Shown: positions 50,741-62,140, counted from the first letter of the stretch. The stretch: DNA of 64,000 nucleotides from Tragulus kanchil (GCA_022376925.1 JAIOJX010000025.1:96995608-97059607); one strand, 5' to 3'. Program-made: numbers and translations. Notes: a model not told the origin generated them from the sequence alone.

Positions 50741-51339
50741 ATATCAATAAAATTGTTTCAGAGTCAGCAGGTCTTGAAACACACAGTAGTCTGCCTGCCA
50801 CGTGGGTCAAATTAATAAACACCCAAATATGTCACACTATACATACATAGGTATGTTGTGCTTTGTACTGCAACATCTTGGTAATTATCAGATGGGTTCA
50901 TTAAGTACACTCATCCCCCATCACACACTTCCAGCTTCTGTTTAATGACATTCTTACTATTCTCCTACAAATAGGTCTATAGATTCATCTCCTTATCTTT
51001 TATGTCTAATGTCTTGCTGAGCTGTACCTGGAGATTAACACTTAGTTGCTGAGTGGCAGGGTGGATCAAACCAGGATTTCAAAATAAAATTCTCTAACAA
51101 TGTTTTTCCAAGGAGCTATGTAATCTTCATTTAACTCAATGCTATATCCTGAAAAAAGTGTTGTTTCTCTTTAAGGATTTGGCCTTTATACTGATTTTAG
51201 CATTCAGTTATCTTTTTTGTTGATTTGTTTTTTACCTTTCATTGATCTCTTTGATCATTGATCTCTTCTTCAAGTATGTTCCTTATTTGTTATAGCAATA
51301 CAAAATAAAGCAGTGAAAATGAAAATTATTTTAAGTGAC
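50741..51339. other. No recognised element
   Basis: Single-copy AT-rich DNA, T-rich at 51170-51260. Confidence 0.5.
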
Positions 51340-51500
51340 TTCTTTAAAACAGCTTTACTCAGGTGTAATTGACATAATAGAATTTCACATATTCAATCTA
51401 CACAACTTAATGAATTTTGATATAAAAAACACCCATGATATGATATTCTCAATCAACATAAGAGACATCCAACACTTTCCTGAGTTTTCTTGTGTCCTTT
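51340..51500 (-). mobile_element. L1M-type LINE 3' fragment
   Basis: 'tttactcaggtgtaattgac', 'cacaacttaatgaattttga' and 'aaaaacacccatgatatga' resemble the 3' untranslated region of old mammalian L1M elements in reverse. Confidence 0.55.
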
Positions 51501-51688
51501 TATTTTTGTTTGTTCTATTTTGTCTTTTTTTAAAGGAGATGTTGTTCAATGGACATAAAATTTTACTTATGTTAGATGAATAAGTTCTAGAGAACAGCTG
51601 TGCAAGACAGGACTTTTAGTTAACAGTACAGTGTTGTGTAATTTAAAATGCTTAAAGTGTAGATATCATATTAAGTATTTTTATTATA

Positions 51689-51712
51689 CTCACACACACA
51701 CACACATACAAC
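51689..51712. repeat. CA microsatellite
   Basis: Short CA run (about ten units with one interruption). Confidence 0.9.
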
Positions 51713-51832
51713 CACAAAACTCCTGAGATTCCTCATATTTAAACTAAGCAAGGTAATTTAAAACCTTATCAACTATTTTAAAAAAATCAAAGAGGAAGAC
51801 ATGCTTCCAAATTTAATCTGAGGCCAGCATTG

Positions 51833-52046
51833 CATGCATGCATGCTCAGTCACTAAACTGTATCTGATTCTGAGAACCGCAGCCCACCAGGCTCTTCTGT
51901 CCATGGGATTTTTCCAGGCCAGAATATGGAGTGAGTGGCCATTTCATCCTACAGGGGATCTTCCGGACCCAGGGATGAAACCCATGTCTCCTGCATCTTC
52001 TGCATTGGCAGGTGTTTCTTTACTACTGAGTCACCTGAGAAGACCC
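51833..52046 (-). mobile_element. Bov-tA SINE
   Basis: Reverse Bov-tA with a tgca tail: 'caccaggctcttctgtccat', 'gatcttccggacccagggat', 'gcattggcaggtgtttcttt', head 'gagtcacctgagaagaccc'. Confidence 0.9.
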
Positions 52047-52064
52047 AAAAAGTTTTTGATATTA

Positions 52065-52790
52065 TGATCAGGGGCAGCATGACCTTGATACCAAATAAGA
52101 GAAAGCAAGAGAAAATTATACATGAGTATCCCTGATGAATATAGATAGAAAAATCCTCAGCCAAAGGTTAGCAAGCCAAATTAAAAAATGCACTAAGAGG
52201 ACTTATTCCAGGGGTGCAAGGATGGTTCAATATCTGAAAATCATGTGATGCTCCACATAACAAAATGAATGATAAAATTCATATGATCTTCTCAACAGGT
52301 GCAGAAAAATCATTTGACATAATCCAAGATTAATTATGATAGAAACTCTCAGCAAAGTGGGTATAGATGGAACATACCTCCACATAATGGAGGGTGTTAT
52401 GATAATTGAAATATGTCAGACAGAGAAAGGCAAATATCATTTCATTCTACTTATATGTGACATCTAAGAGACAAAAAAGCAGGGAAAAAAAAATCACTAA
52501 ACAGTCTTACAAAATAAGAGAACAAACTGGTAATTGTCAAAGGGAGTGAAAAAGGTGAAGGAGACTAAATGGTACTTGATTTCACATATAAAATAAATAA
52601 GTCACAGGAATGTGTTGCATGCATAGGGGATATAGTCAATAGCATTATAGCAACTTTGTATGATGATAAGTCACTTGATTTATAGGGATGATCCATTTGT
52701 AAAGTAATACATGTTTAATCACTGTGTTTTACACCTGAAACTAGTATACTGTTGTATGCCAAAATTTTAAGAAAAAATAGAAGAAAAACT
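52065..52790 (+). mobile_element. L1 LINE with internal deletion
   Basis: ORF2 landmarks 'aaatcctcagccaaagg', 'caaggatggttcaatatctg' and 'caacaggtgcagaaaaatc' run to about 52395, then jump to the 3' region at 'atatgtcagacagagaaagg' (52410) and end 'acacctgaaactagtatac'. The missing middle is the C-terminal part of ORF2. Confidence 0.82.
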
Positions 52791-55091
52791 CATATTAAAA
52801 TAATTACAAATAAGCTGAATTACAGTTACTTATAAATATTTACCCCCATTTGTCAATCCTTCCATCTATCTCCTCTGTAAATAAACAACAACAAAAAAAC
52901 AAAACACAAACAACAACACAGCATTCCACAGGATAAACTGTTAGAAGCATTACAGAAAATAAAACAAACTTAGTCAGTTGAAAGGAAGCGAGCATAGTAG
53001 AATCCAATTTTCCATTGTAGTGTTGGAGATGAACACCTCATGCTTATGATTCTTTGAACTTAAATGCAAATGTTTGTGTTTTTGCTTAGGTAAGCCCACA
53101 AATTTCATTTGCAGAAGGCTCTCTAATGAGCTCTTAGTCAAGGCATTATCTGCATAGCTTTCAGTCAGATGGCGATTCGGTAACTATCATGAAATATCAA
53201 ATTAAAGAGTCATAGAAAGTAATTTTCCTCAGACTAAATCTCAGCTGGATTTTGTCCTGGTTTAAATTTTTGTGGCTCTTGACTGTCCAGATAAATGTAT
53301 GACTTCACATGTTTGCTTGAGTTGGGTGAGAAAGACAGGACTCATCAAGCTGACAGAATCATGAAGCACTCTTACATCAGTTGCTTTGACTACTTTCAGC
53401 TGCATCAGTTCGTTACATTCTGATAGTAGTTGACATCATGTGTGAATATATCATGGGAAGAAATAGTCCACAAACTGACATCGTCCTGACCCAGAAACTA
53501 CTCTGGGAGCAAGAATTCCACTTGAATCGATCTACTGTGATTTTTCTCCGCCTGAGGAGTAAATGTGTTGGCACATATATGCTTGTTTTGTTCACCCAGT
53601 CAGCTTTACTGAGCACCAGCAATAAGAGAAGGTCTCAGATATAAAGATGAATTTAAGACACTTTTAATCCCCTCAGGGTATTCAGAGTCTTAGTATAGAT
53701 GCAGACTTTTAAATCATACTACAAGGAGATGTACCACCTGCTATGACAGAACAAGGTACATGTGGAGAAAGAAAGGCTTAGGAAAGGGAATACTAGTCCT
53801 GAGAACCCAGGGATGTGTAAGAGTAACCAGGACAACAAGGACATCCCATTCTAGACAGAGAGGTGGATGATAGCTGGCTTTTAAATATCTCTCCTCCCAC
53901 CCTCACGAGCCTTTCCCCTCACAGTCTCCCTGTCCTTAACTCATATTAAAATAATTACAAATAAGCTGAATTACAGTTACTTATAAATATTTACCCCCAT
54001 TTGTCAATCCTTCCATCTATCTCCTCTGTAAATAAACAACAACAAAAAAACAAAACACAAACAACAACACAGCATTCCACAGGATAAACTGTTAGAAGCA
54101 TTACAGAAAATAAAACAAACTTAGTCAGTTGAAAGGAAGCGAGCATAGTAGAATCCAATTTTCCATTGTAGTGTTGGAGATGAACACCTCATGCTTATGA
54201 TTCTTTGAACTTAAATGCAAATGTTTGTGTTTTTGCTTAGGTAAGCCCACAAATTTCATTTGCAGAAGGCTCTCTAATGAGCTCTTAGTCAAGGCATTAT
54301 CTGCATAGCTTTCAGTCAGATGGCGATTCGGTAACTATCATGAAATATCAAATTAAAGAGTCATAGAAAGTAATTTTCCTCAGACTAAATCTCAGCTGGA
54401 TTTTGTCCTGGTTTAAATTTTTGTGGCTCTTGACTGTCCAGATAAATGTATGACTTCACATGTTTGCTTGAGTTGGGTGAGAAAGACAGGACTCATCAAG
54501 CTGACAGAATCATGAAGCACTCTTACATCAGTTGCTTTGACTACTTTCAGCTGCATCAGTTCGTTACATTCTGATAGTAGTTGACATCATGTGTGAATAT
54601 ATCATGGGAAGAAATAGTCCACAAACTGACATCGTCCTGACCCAGAAACTACTCTGGGAGCAAGAATTCCACTTGAATCGATCTACTGTGATTTTTCTCC
54701 GCCTGAGGAGTAAATGTGTTGGCACATATATGCTTGTTTTGTTCACCCAGTCAGCTTTACTGAGCACCAGCAATAAGAGAAGGTCTCAGATATAAAGATG
54801 AATTTAAGACACTTTTAATCCCCTCAGGGTATTCAGAGTCTTAGTATAGATGCAGACTTTTAAATCATACTACAAGGAGATGTACCACCTGCTATGACAG
54901 AACAAGGTACATGTGGAGAAAGAAAGGCTTAGGAAAGGGAATACTAGTCCTGAGAACCCAGGGATGTGTAAGAGTAACCAGGACAACAAGGACATCCCAT
55001 TCTAGACAGAGAGGGGTGGATGATAGCTGGCTTTTAAATATCTCTCCTCCCACCCTCACGAGCCTTTCCCCCTCACAGTCTCCCTGTCCTT
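52788..55091. repeat. Direct tandem doublet 18 (shift 1,151-1,154 bp)
   Basis: 52788-53937 recurs as about 53938-55091. Near its end copy 1 is shorter by two G (near 53862) and one C (near 53917). The last 108 bp also begins doublet 19, so it is present three times. Confidence 0.95.
52791..53937. other. No recognised element (repeated at 53942-55091)
   Basis: Single-copy DNA with an A-rich patch near 52888-52918. Overlapping frames of about 68 codons on both strands near 53413-53644 have no motifs. Confidence 0.5.
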
Positions 55092-55735
55092 GTTGGGGTC
55101 CCAGTTCTTTAACCTGGGCTAGCCCTTTAGTTCATTCTTGATCAGTAACTGTGGTAGAATTGTTGCTATGTGAATTCTGCGGTTAGATCTTAAATATTCT
55201 TACAAATCCACCTGGGCTACCTTACAGTTCCTTTTTTCTTAGAGTTGCATGACAATTTCTTCATGCAGGCACATGAAGAAATCGTCATAGAAGTGCATGT
55301 TCCAGCCCCAGGTACTTGAGTTGGGCCATTTCTAAGTTCATGATCTCAAGCTATGAGCAAATTAAAATATTGTTTTTTTAAAGCATCAAGTTGAGGGGTA
55401 GTTTGTTTCACAGCAGTTACTAATCAGGATAGAGAGTACATGTGAAAAATGCAGAGATATGGAAAGGCTACTTCTAAGCTGGAAATAGCGTGCAGTTTAA
55501 TAAGTTAGTATGACTGGAGAAAGAATGACAGGGGAAATATATTATTGAGAATCTTTGATGTTACAAGTGTGGTAACCTTAGCTCAGTCTGAGTCCAAGGC
55601 TGATTTCAAGCATGAAAGCGACAGATGATTCAAATGAGGTCTTTAGGTGTCTTCCATCCTCTTCCTCTCCCTTTTTTTCCTTCTTCTCCTCTCCGTCCCT
55701 CTACCTCCTTCTTTTTATCCTCCTCTCCTCCCTCT
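55092..55735. other. No recognised element (repeated at 56235-56878)
   Basis: Single-copy DNA, ending in a C/T-rich tract before the microsatellite. No gene evidence. Confidence 0.5.
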
Positions 55736-55736
55736 T

Positions 55737-55787
<51 letters not shown>

Positions 55788-55807
55788 CGCACACACGCAC
55801 ACACACA
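55736..55807. repeat. TC/AC microsatellite
   Basis: TC run, then pure AC (55751-55780), then three 8-base gcacacac-type units (G at 55781, 55789, 55797). Confidence 0.95.
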
Positions 55808-55916
55808 AACTATGCTTGTCCTTTTACTACATGATCTTTTACTTCCACTTCCAAAGTGAATCATCTGAGAGATTTTATCTCAACATGATTCATTTGTCCA
55901 TTCCTGGACTAAACAC

Positions 55917-56124
55917 TTGGGACTTTCCTGGTGGCTCAGATGGTAAGGAATTCATTTGATTCACTTGCAGTGCAAGAGACCCAGGTTCCATCCCTGGGTC
56001 AGGAAGATCCTTTGGAGAAGGGAATGGCTATCTACTACAGTATTCTTGCCTGGAAAATTCCATGGACAGAGGAGCCTGGCAGGCTACAGTCCGTGGGGGT
56101 CACAAGGAGTTGGATGTGGACTAA
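55917..56124 (+). mobile_element. Bov-tA SINE
   Basis: Head 'gggactttcctggtggctca', 'ggttccatccctgggtcagg', body 'tattcttgcctggaaaattc', 'ggagcctggcaggctacagt', end 'ggatgtggacta'. A short insertion (about 55953-55960) sits in the head. Confidence 0.92.
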
Positions 56125-56878
56125 CACAACAAGGACATCCCATTCTAGACAGAGAGGGGTGGATGATAGCTGGCTTTTAAATATCTCTCCTCCCACCCTC
56201 ACGAGCCTTTCCCCCTCACAGTCTCCCTGTCCTTGTTGGGGTCCCAGTTCTTTAACCTGGGCTAGCCCTTTAGTTCATTCTTGATCAGTAACTGTGGTAG
56301 AATTGTTGCTATGTGAATTCTGCGGTTAGATCTTAAATATTCTTACAAATCCACCTGGGCTACCTTACAGTTCCTTTTTTCTTAGAGTTGCATGACAATT
56401 TCTTCATGCAGGCACATGAAGAAATCGTCATAGAAGTGCATGTTCCAGCCCCAGGTACTTGAGTTGGGCCATTTCTAAGTTCATGATCTCAAGCTATGAG
56501 CAAATTAAAATATTGTTTTTTTAAAGCATCAAGTTGAGGGGTAGTTTGTTTCACAGCAGTTACTAATCAGGATAGAGAGTACATGTGAAAAATGCAGAGA
56601 TATGGAAAGGCTACTTCTAAGCTGGAAATAGCGTGCAGTTTAATAAGTTAGTATGACTGGAGAAAGAATGACAGGGGAAATATATTATTGAGAATCTTTG
56701 ATGTTACAAGTGTGGTAACCTTAGCTCAGTCTGAGTCCAAGGCTGATTTCAAGCATGAAAGCGACAGATGATTCAAATGAGGTCTTTAGGTGTCTTCCAT
56801 CCTCTTCCTCTCCCTTTTTTTCCTTCTTCTCCTCTCCGTCCCTCTACCTCCTTCTTTTTATCCTCCTCTCCTCCCTCT

Positions 56879-56879
56879 T

Positions 56880-56930
<51 letters not shown>

Positions 56931-56934
56931 CACA
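56879..56934. repeat. TC/AC microsatellite, second assembled copy
   Basis: Same pure AC length as 55751-55780 but only one G-interrupted unit (G at 56924), 16 bases shorter. Confidence 0.95.
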
Positions 56935-57045
56935 AACTATGCTTGTCCTTTTACTACATGATCTTTTACTTCCACTTCCAAAGTGAATCATCTGAGAGAT
57001 TTTATCTCAACATGATTCATTTGTCCATTCCTGGACTAAACACTT

Positions 57046-57255
57046 GGGACTTTCCTGGTGGCTCAGATGGTAAGGAATTCATTTGATTCACTTGCAGTGC
57101 AAGAGACCCAGGTTCCATCCCTGGGTCAGGAAGATCCTTTGGAGAAGGGAATGGCTATCTACTACAGTATTCTTGCCTGGAAAATTCCATGGACAGAGGA
57201 GCCTGGCAGGCTACAGTCCGTGGGGGTCACAAGGAGTTGGATGTGGACTAAACAC
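57046..57255 (+). mobile_element. Bov-tA SINE, second assembled copy
   Basis: As 55917-56124, shifted by 1,127, and continuing three to four bases further because the join is past. Confidence 0.92.
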
Positions 57256-58189
57256 ACTGACCAGTAGTTGTGATTCATTGGATAAAGATTATATTTTCTA
57301 TCCAAGGGTGGCAGACACTGTACATAGACAAGCAAACATATTTCCCCAAGGAGCAGAGAGTCTTAGACAGTATTTGTTTACTACCAAAAGAATCACAGGA
57401 GTCAACTCAATTCAGCAGTTTTGATTTTCTACAAAAGAAAACATAAAACTAGAGATTTGTCTGGGAATTAGAAAAAAAGACATCTATGGTATGAAGCTTT
57501 ATATAGAAGACTCACAAAGCAAAAGGGAGATACTTAGCAGTGTCTTTAATTATGTCTTTCTTACAGAACAAAGCATAGTGAAATTTTCTGAAGCAAATAA
57601 TAAACAACTCCTATCCTCTATCATTTACACAATAGTATTAGAAATAATACCTTCATGATATTAGAATAATCTTTATGATGTTATTCTCTGAAGTGGTCAG
57701 TTCAAGGTGCTGCTGAAACAAAAAAGGTACGTTATTAGCACAACTGTGTTGCAGTGGGTTTAATTCTGTTGATGGACACACACACACCATGAAACTTCGT
57801 CCACTCTGCTATGAGACATGGTGGGCCTAGCTCAATAGCAGATATGGACTGAGTAATTGGTTAAAATGTTCATTTAATGACTCTAGATAAGGTTGTGGGG
57901 GCAGACGAGAGAAGGTCTTAGGGGAACACAAGCTATGACCTACCTTAGAATGCCTTAAAAAGGCTGACTTCTTTCCAGATGTCTTGACCTACCTTTTTAA
58001 ACACAAAGCAAGGAAGGTGAGATAAAATGTTATTTTAAGGATTCCCCTGCAAAAAAGATAATGACATTTTCTTCCATTTTAATTCGTTACTTTCTTTGAC
58101 AGCTATCAGAAGTATTATTCAGCGTTTCTACACTTATACTGTGAGGACAGGAAATGCAAAAGGAATCCGAGTTTTTTCTGACAGTAGTA
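57256..58189. other. No recognised element (mostly repeated at 58521-59292)
   Basis: Single-copy DNA with a short CA run at 57777-57788. No gene evidence. Confidence 0.5.
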
Positions 58190-58340
58190 AAGGAAGGCTA
58201 ATTAAGATATGCATGAGGGAGAGTGAATGGAAGTGGTTTGGAGAACAGAGTCTGAAGATGGATTCAGTGGGTGTGAACCCTAACACCACTACTTACTAAC
58301 GCTGTGACCTTGAATGAGTTACTTGGGGATAATCTATATA
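58190..58340 (+). mobile_element. MIR SINE fragment
   Basis: 'gtgtgaaccctaacaccact', 'acttactaacgctgtgacct' and 'tgaatgagttacttggg' match MIR. Repeated at 59293-59443. A 67-codon frame here is MIR-derived and not a gene. Confidence 0.7.
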
Positions 58341-58414
58341 CACACAGATTGCCAGTTTTGTTTGCTTAACATATTAGTAAGAGCAGTGCCATTTCATATC
58401 TTCTCTTGTGTGAA

Positions 58415-58520
58415 AATGTTAGTCATTCAGTCATGTCCCACTGCGTAACCCCATGGACTGTAGCCGCTAGGCTCCTCTAGGCAAGAATACTGCAGTGATT
58501 TGCCATTCCTTTCTCCTGGA
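58415..58520 (-). mobile_element. Bov-tA SINE, truncated assembled copy
   Basis: The Bov-A half only. It stops at the doublet 20 join, not at a natural end. Confidence 0.85.
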
Positions 58521-59292
58521 GTTTTGATTTTCTACAAAAGAAAACATAAAACTAGAGATTTGTCTGGGAATTAGAAAAAAAGACATCTATGGTATGAAGC
58601 TTTATATAGAAGACTCACAAAGCAAAAGGGAGATACTTAGCAGTGTCTTTAATTATGTCTTTCTTACAGAACAAAGCATAGTGAAATTTTCTGAAGCAAA
58701 TAATAAACAACTCCTATCCTCTATCATTTACACAATAGTATTAGAAATAATACCTTCATGATATTAGAATAATCTTTATGATGTTATTCTCTGAAGTGGT
58801 CAGTTCAAGGTGCTGCTGAAACAAAAAAGGTACGTTATTAGCACAACTGTGTTGCAGTGGGTTTAATTCTGTTGATGGACACACACACACCATGAAACTT
58901 CGTCCACTCTGCTATGAGACATGGTGGGCCTAGCTCAATAGCAGATATGGACTGAGTAATTGGTTAAAATGTTCATTTAATGACTCTAGATAAGGTTGTG
59001 GGGGCAGACGAGAGAAGGTCTTAGGGGAACACAAGCTATGACCTACCTTAGAATGCCTTAAAAAGGCTGACTTCTTTCCAGATGTCTTGACCTACCTTTT
59101 TAAACACAAAGCAAGGAAGGTGAGATAAAATGTTATTTTAAGGATTCCCCTGCAAAAAAGATAATGACATTTTCTTCCATTTTAATTCGTTACTTTCTTT
59201 GACAGCTATCAGAAGTATTATTCAGCGTTTCTACACTTATACTGTGAGGACAGGAAATGCAAAAGGAATCCGAGTTTTTTCTGACAGTAGTA

Positions 59293-59443
59293 AAGGAAGG
59301 CTAATTAAGATATGCATGAGGGAGAGTGAATGGAAGTGGTTTGGAGAACAGAGTCTGAAGATGGATTCAGTGGGTGTGAACCCTAACACCACTACTTACT
59401 AACGCTGTGACCTTGAATGAGTTACTTGGGGATAATCTATATA
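59293..59443 (+). mobile_element. MIR SINE fragment, second assembled copy
   Basis: As 58190-58340, shifted by 1,103. Confidence 0.7.
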
Positions 59444-59517
59444 CACACAGATTGCCAGTTTTGTTTGCTTAACATATTAGTAAGAGCAGTGCCATTTCAT
59501 ATCTTCTCTTGTGTGAA

Positions 59518-59697
59518 AATGTTAGTCATTCAGTCATGTCCCACTGCGTAACCCCATGGACTGTAGCCCGCTAGGCTCCTCTAGGCAAGAATACTGCAGT
59601 GATTTGCCATTCCTTTCTCCTGGAGATCTTCCCAAAGCAAGGATCAAACCCAGGTCTCCTGAATTGCAAACAGATTCTTTACTGTCTGAACCATCTT
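59518..59697 (-). mobile_element. Bov-tA SINE
   Basis: Reverse Bov-tA complete to the head: 'agtcattcagtcatgtccca', 'taaccccatggactgtagcc', 'aggcaagaatactgcagtga', 'tttactgtctgaaccatc'. An internal loss removes the usual 'tgtccatgggattctc' part. Confidence 0.9.
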
Positions 59698-60199
59698 CTC
59701 TTATACTTTTATCTATCTATTTAAACTTATCTATATTTACACATAGACATATGATTGTTCTCATCTCACAGAGAAGTAAATAGAGGTACAAAGAATTCTC
59801 AGCATCTATGCCTGTGGATCTGGTTGTTATTTTAACTGAAAAAAAAAAAACTGGTCCAGACGAATATTATGCTGAGGTCAACTTCACTGAGTCTGAAGAC
59901 CCACCCAGGCTAAATGTGTGAAGAGATATATTTCAAAAACTCAGTCTTTCAAATATTATCTGCAGCCCCCCTTGTTCACTGTTTTGTTCTTGCGAGGGTG
60001 CATTTCTCATTTCCTCCTTTTGAAGGACTTTCATGGCATTCATGAACACTCCATACATTGTTTTTGTATCATGTCAGGCAGTGATCTTCCATAAGATTGG
60101 GGAAAGGGAAATAAAAATCATTTCTGGAATGTTTTCAGTCTCTACAAATCAAGCACCTGAAACTTCCAAGCTATGAAACACAATCCTATTGTTGCATTT
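59698..60199. other. No recognised element
   Basis: Single-copy DNA with an A-run at 59839-59850. First stretch of the window beyond the doublets. Confidence 0.5.
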
Positions 60200-60425
60200 G
60201 TTAAGAGCACAGGGTCTGTAGGCTGGTTGCCTAGGAATGAATCTGTCTTAACGTCGTCCTGGTTTGTGTGATCTTCAGCAAGCCAACTCATTTTTCTCAG
60301 TCCAAACTCCATATCTGTAAAATGGGGTGATAACAGTTCCCACCTTATAAGGTTGCTGTGAGGACTAAGTAAATTAATATAGGAAAGACATTTAGGACAG
60401 CACTTGGTAAATACTAATAACCCAG
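60200..60425 (+). mobile_element. MIR SINE, nearly full length
   Basis: 'ttaagagcacagggtctgta', 'gatcttcagcaagccaactc', 'ccatatctgtaaaatggggt', 'ataaggttgctgtgaggact' and 'agcacttggtaaatac' follow MIRb from start to near end. Confidence 0.88.
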
Positions 60426-60636
60426 TGAACATTTGCTATAGTATTTCAGCTTAATTTATTTCCTGTATCTTAAGATAAACAATAAATAGTCTTTTAACCA
60501 GTGACTCCAAGATCACAGGTCCCCCCGGGCTCATTTTGTCCCTTTCTCCATGTCATTCCTTTTCACCAGTCACACTAAATTCTTTCTTAGCTCTTCTAAC
60601 ATGCTGACTACTTTCTAGTCTTACAACTTAGATGTT

Positions 60637-60672
60637 TTTAAATTATTATTATTATTATTATTATTATTATTG
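60637..60672. repeat. ATT microsatellite
   Basis: About eleven tandem ATT units. Confidence 0.95.
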
Positions 60673-60789
60673 CATGGGTATCTCTTCACCTGGTCTCCTT
60701 ATCCTTCAGGTCTAGGTCTCCCTTTAATGTCAATAACTAAAATTAGAGGTCCCTGACAATCCCCTACCCCAAGCTCTCCTTTACTAGGG

Positions 60790-60915
60790 CTTTCCTTTTT
60801 CTCTTCTACTATTGTGAATGGCATGAAGGATCTTAATTCCCTGATCAGCCATCAGACCTGTGCTCCTTGCAGTGTAAGCTCAGTGTCTTAACCACTGGAC
60901 CACCGGGAAAGTCCC
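60790..60915 (-). mobile_element. CHR-type SINE, 5' half
   Basis: Reverse landmarks: 'ggatcttaattccctgatca', 'gacctgtgctccttgcagtg', 'gtcttaaccactggaccacc', head 'gggaaagtccc'. The 3' half is missing or unrecognisable. Confidence 0.8.
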
Positions 60916-61214
60916 TTTTTTCTTTCTTTTTTTTTTCTATTTTGGAACACTGTGACTCCTGACTTTAGCACCCTGTGTCCTTCATACCATGTATAACAAT
61001 GTACAGTTATTTCATTATTTGTTATTCTAGCTCCTATGTATCCCCCCAAATTGTGAGTTCAGTGAAGACAGAAACTTCATCTGTCCTTTTCAATGCTTTT
61101 CAACGATGAGTGGATGAAGTCCAAGTATAAGCCACTTAGTAACACAAAACTTGAATGTATTTCTTTTCCCTTAAAATTCACTATCAGATTTCTAGACCTT
61201 GACATTGTATAGTT

Positions 61215-61448
61215 TTTAATATGTATTTGACCACCTAATGTGAAGAGTTGACTCACTGGAAAAAGACCTTGATGCTGAGAAAAATTGACATCAGAAGGAG
61301 AAGGGGGCCTTAGAGGATGAGATGGTGGCATCATCAACTCAATAGACATGAGTTTGAACAAACTCAGGGAGAGAGTGAAGGACAGGGAAGCCTGGAAAGC
61401 TGTATTCCATGGAGTCACAAAGGGTTGGACATGACTAAGCAAGTAAAC
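61215..61448 (+). mobile_element. BovB (RTE) LINE 3' end
   Basis: Plus-strand BovB: 'tgaagagttgactcactgga' (61240), 'gatgctgagaaaaattgaca' (61271), 'agaggatgagatggtggca' (61312), 'aagcctggaaagctgtatt' and the 3' end 'tggacatgactaagcaagta'. The reading frame is broken by a stop. 5' truncated, as usual. Confidence 0.92.
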
Positions 61449-61944
61449 AACAAAAATCTGTTGTCCAGAAGGTTTTATGTAATATTGGTATAATTCACCT
61501 CAGAATCTCTGATTGCATCAATTTAGATGTATAATGTACCACCTCATAAGATCTTAGAGTTAAAAGAGATTTTTGAAGTCTTATAGCCCAGTATGACCAT
61601 ACTAATGACAACAGAGACTAGAGTCTTGGAGCAGAGGGACGATTTGTCCAATTCTACTAATGGTCAGAGCAAGAGTTGTTTGGTATCAGCTTTCTCCTCA
61701 TTTAGTGCTTTTCAAAACCATCGTGTGCTTTTCTATTTTTACAGGTAATTTTCTTTTATTGCTTCAAGCCAAAATTACTTTAATAGCTGCGTGACTTGTT
61801 TACCTAATCACTACACTCTAGAGATAAGAGAGTTTCCTAATCTTGAGATACACACATTTGATAAAAACACAATTCCTATATGATAATCACTGTTATTGAG
61901 AGACAGCTGTGTAAGGTCAAAGGACAAGGTCTCTGTCGAGTGCC
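61449..61944. other. No firm element
   Basis: 61547-61675 hints at an old mammalian repeat ('agatcttagagttaaaagag'), not named. The rest is unassigned. Confidence 0.4.
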
Positions 61945-62140
61945 TATTTTGAGCTCAGTTGTTCTCAGTGTATTATGAGAGTTAACTGATGAAATCCCCA
62001 CAACTCTATATGATATGATAGGTACTATAATTATGTCCATTTCACAAATGTGGAAACCAAGGCACTGCTTGAGTTATTTATACATTGCCAAGGTTCTTCA
62101 GTAGCATAGGAGTATACCACTTAGGCAGTGTTCTAGTTGC
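61945..62140 (-). mobile_element. MIR SINE
   Basis: 'gagagttaactgatgaaatc', 'ataggtactataattatgtc', 'catttcacaaatgtggaaac' and 'caaggcactgcttgag' follow reverse MIR. Confidence 0.72.

Larger units (their letters stand above)
54983..57251. repeat. Direct tandem doublet 19 (shift 1,143 falling to 1,127)
   Basis: 54983-56124 recurs as 56126-57251. The only sizeable difference is in the AC microsatellite, where copy 2 lacks 16 bases, equal to two 8-base GCACACAC units. The unit ends within a plus-strand Bov-tA. Confidence 0.95.
57418..59624. repeat. Direct tandem doublet 20 (shift 1,103-1,104 bp)
   Basis: 57418-58520 recurs as 58521-59624. Copy 1 has one C fewer about 55 bases before the join (58466 against 59568). 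The last doublet in the window. It cuts a minus-strand Bov-tA, so the first copy of that SINE is half length. Confidence 0.95.

Noticed and set aside
55736..56934. CRISPR-like or regulatory array at the AC-rich tract
   Set aside because: A simple dinucleotide microsatellite without spacers.
1081..59402. Short open frames found twice at about 1.1 kb spacing as a gene family
   Set aside because: They are copies of the same DNA within doublets, lack motifs, and several are inside SINEs, MIRs or microsatellites.
790..59624. Satellite array or segmental duplication cluster
   Set aside because: The units are unrelated to one another and each occurs only twice, so there is no repeating family.
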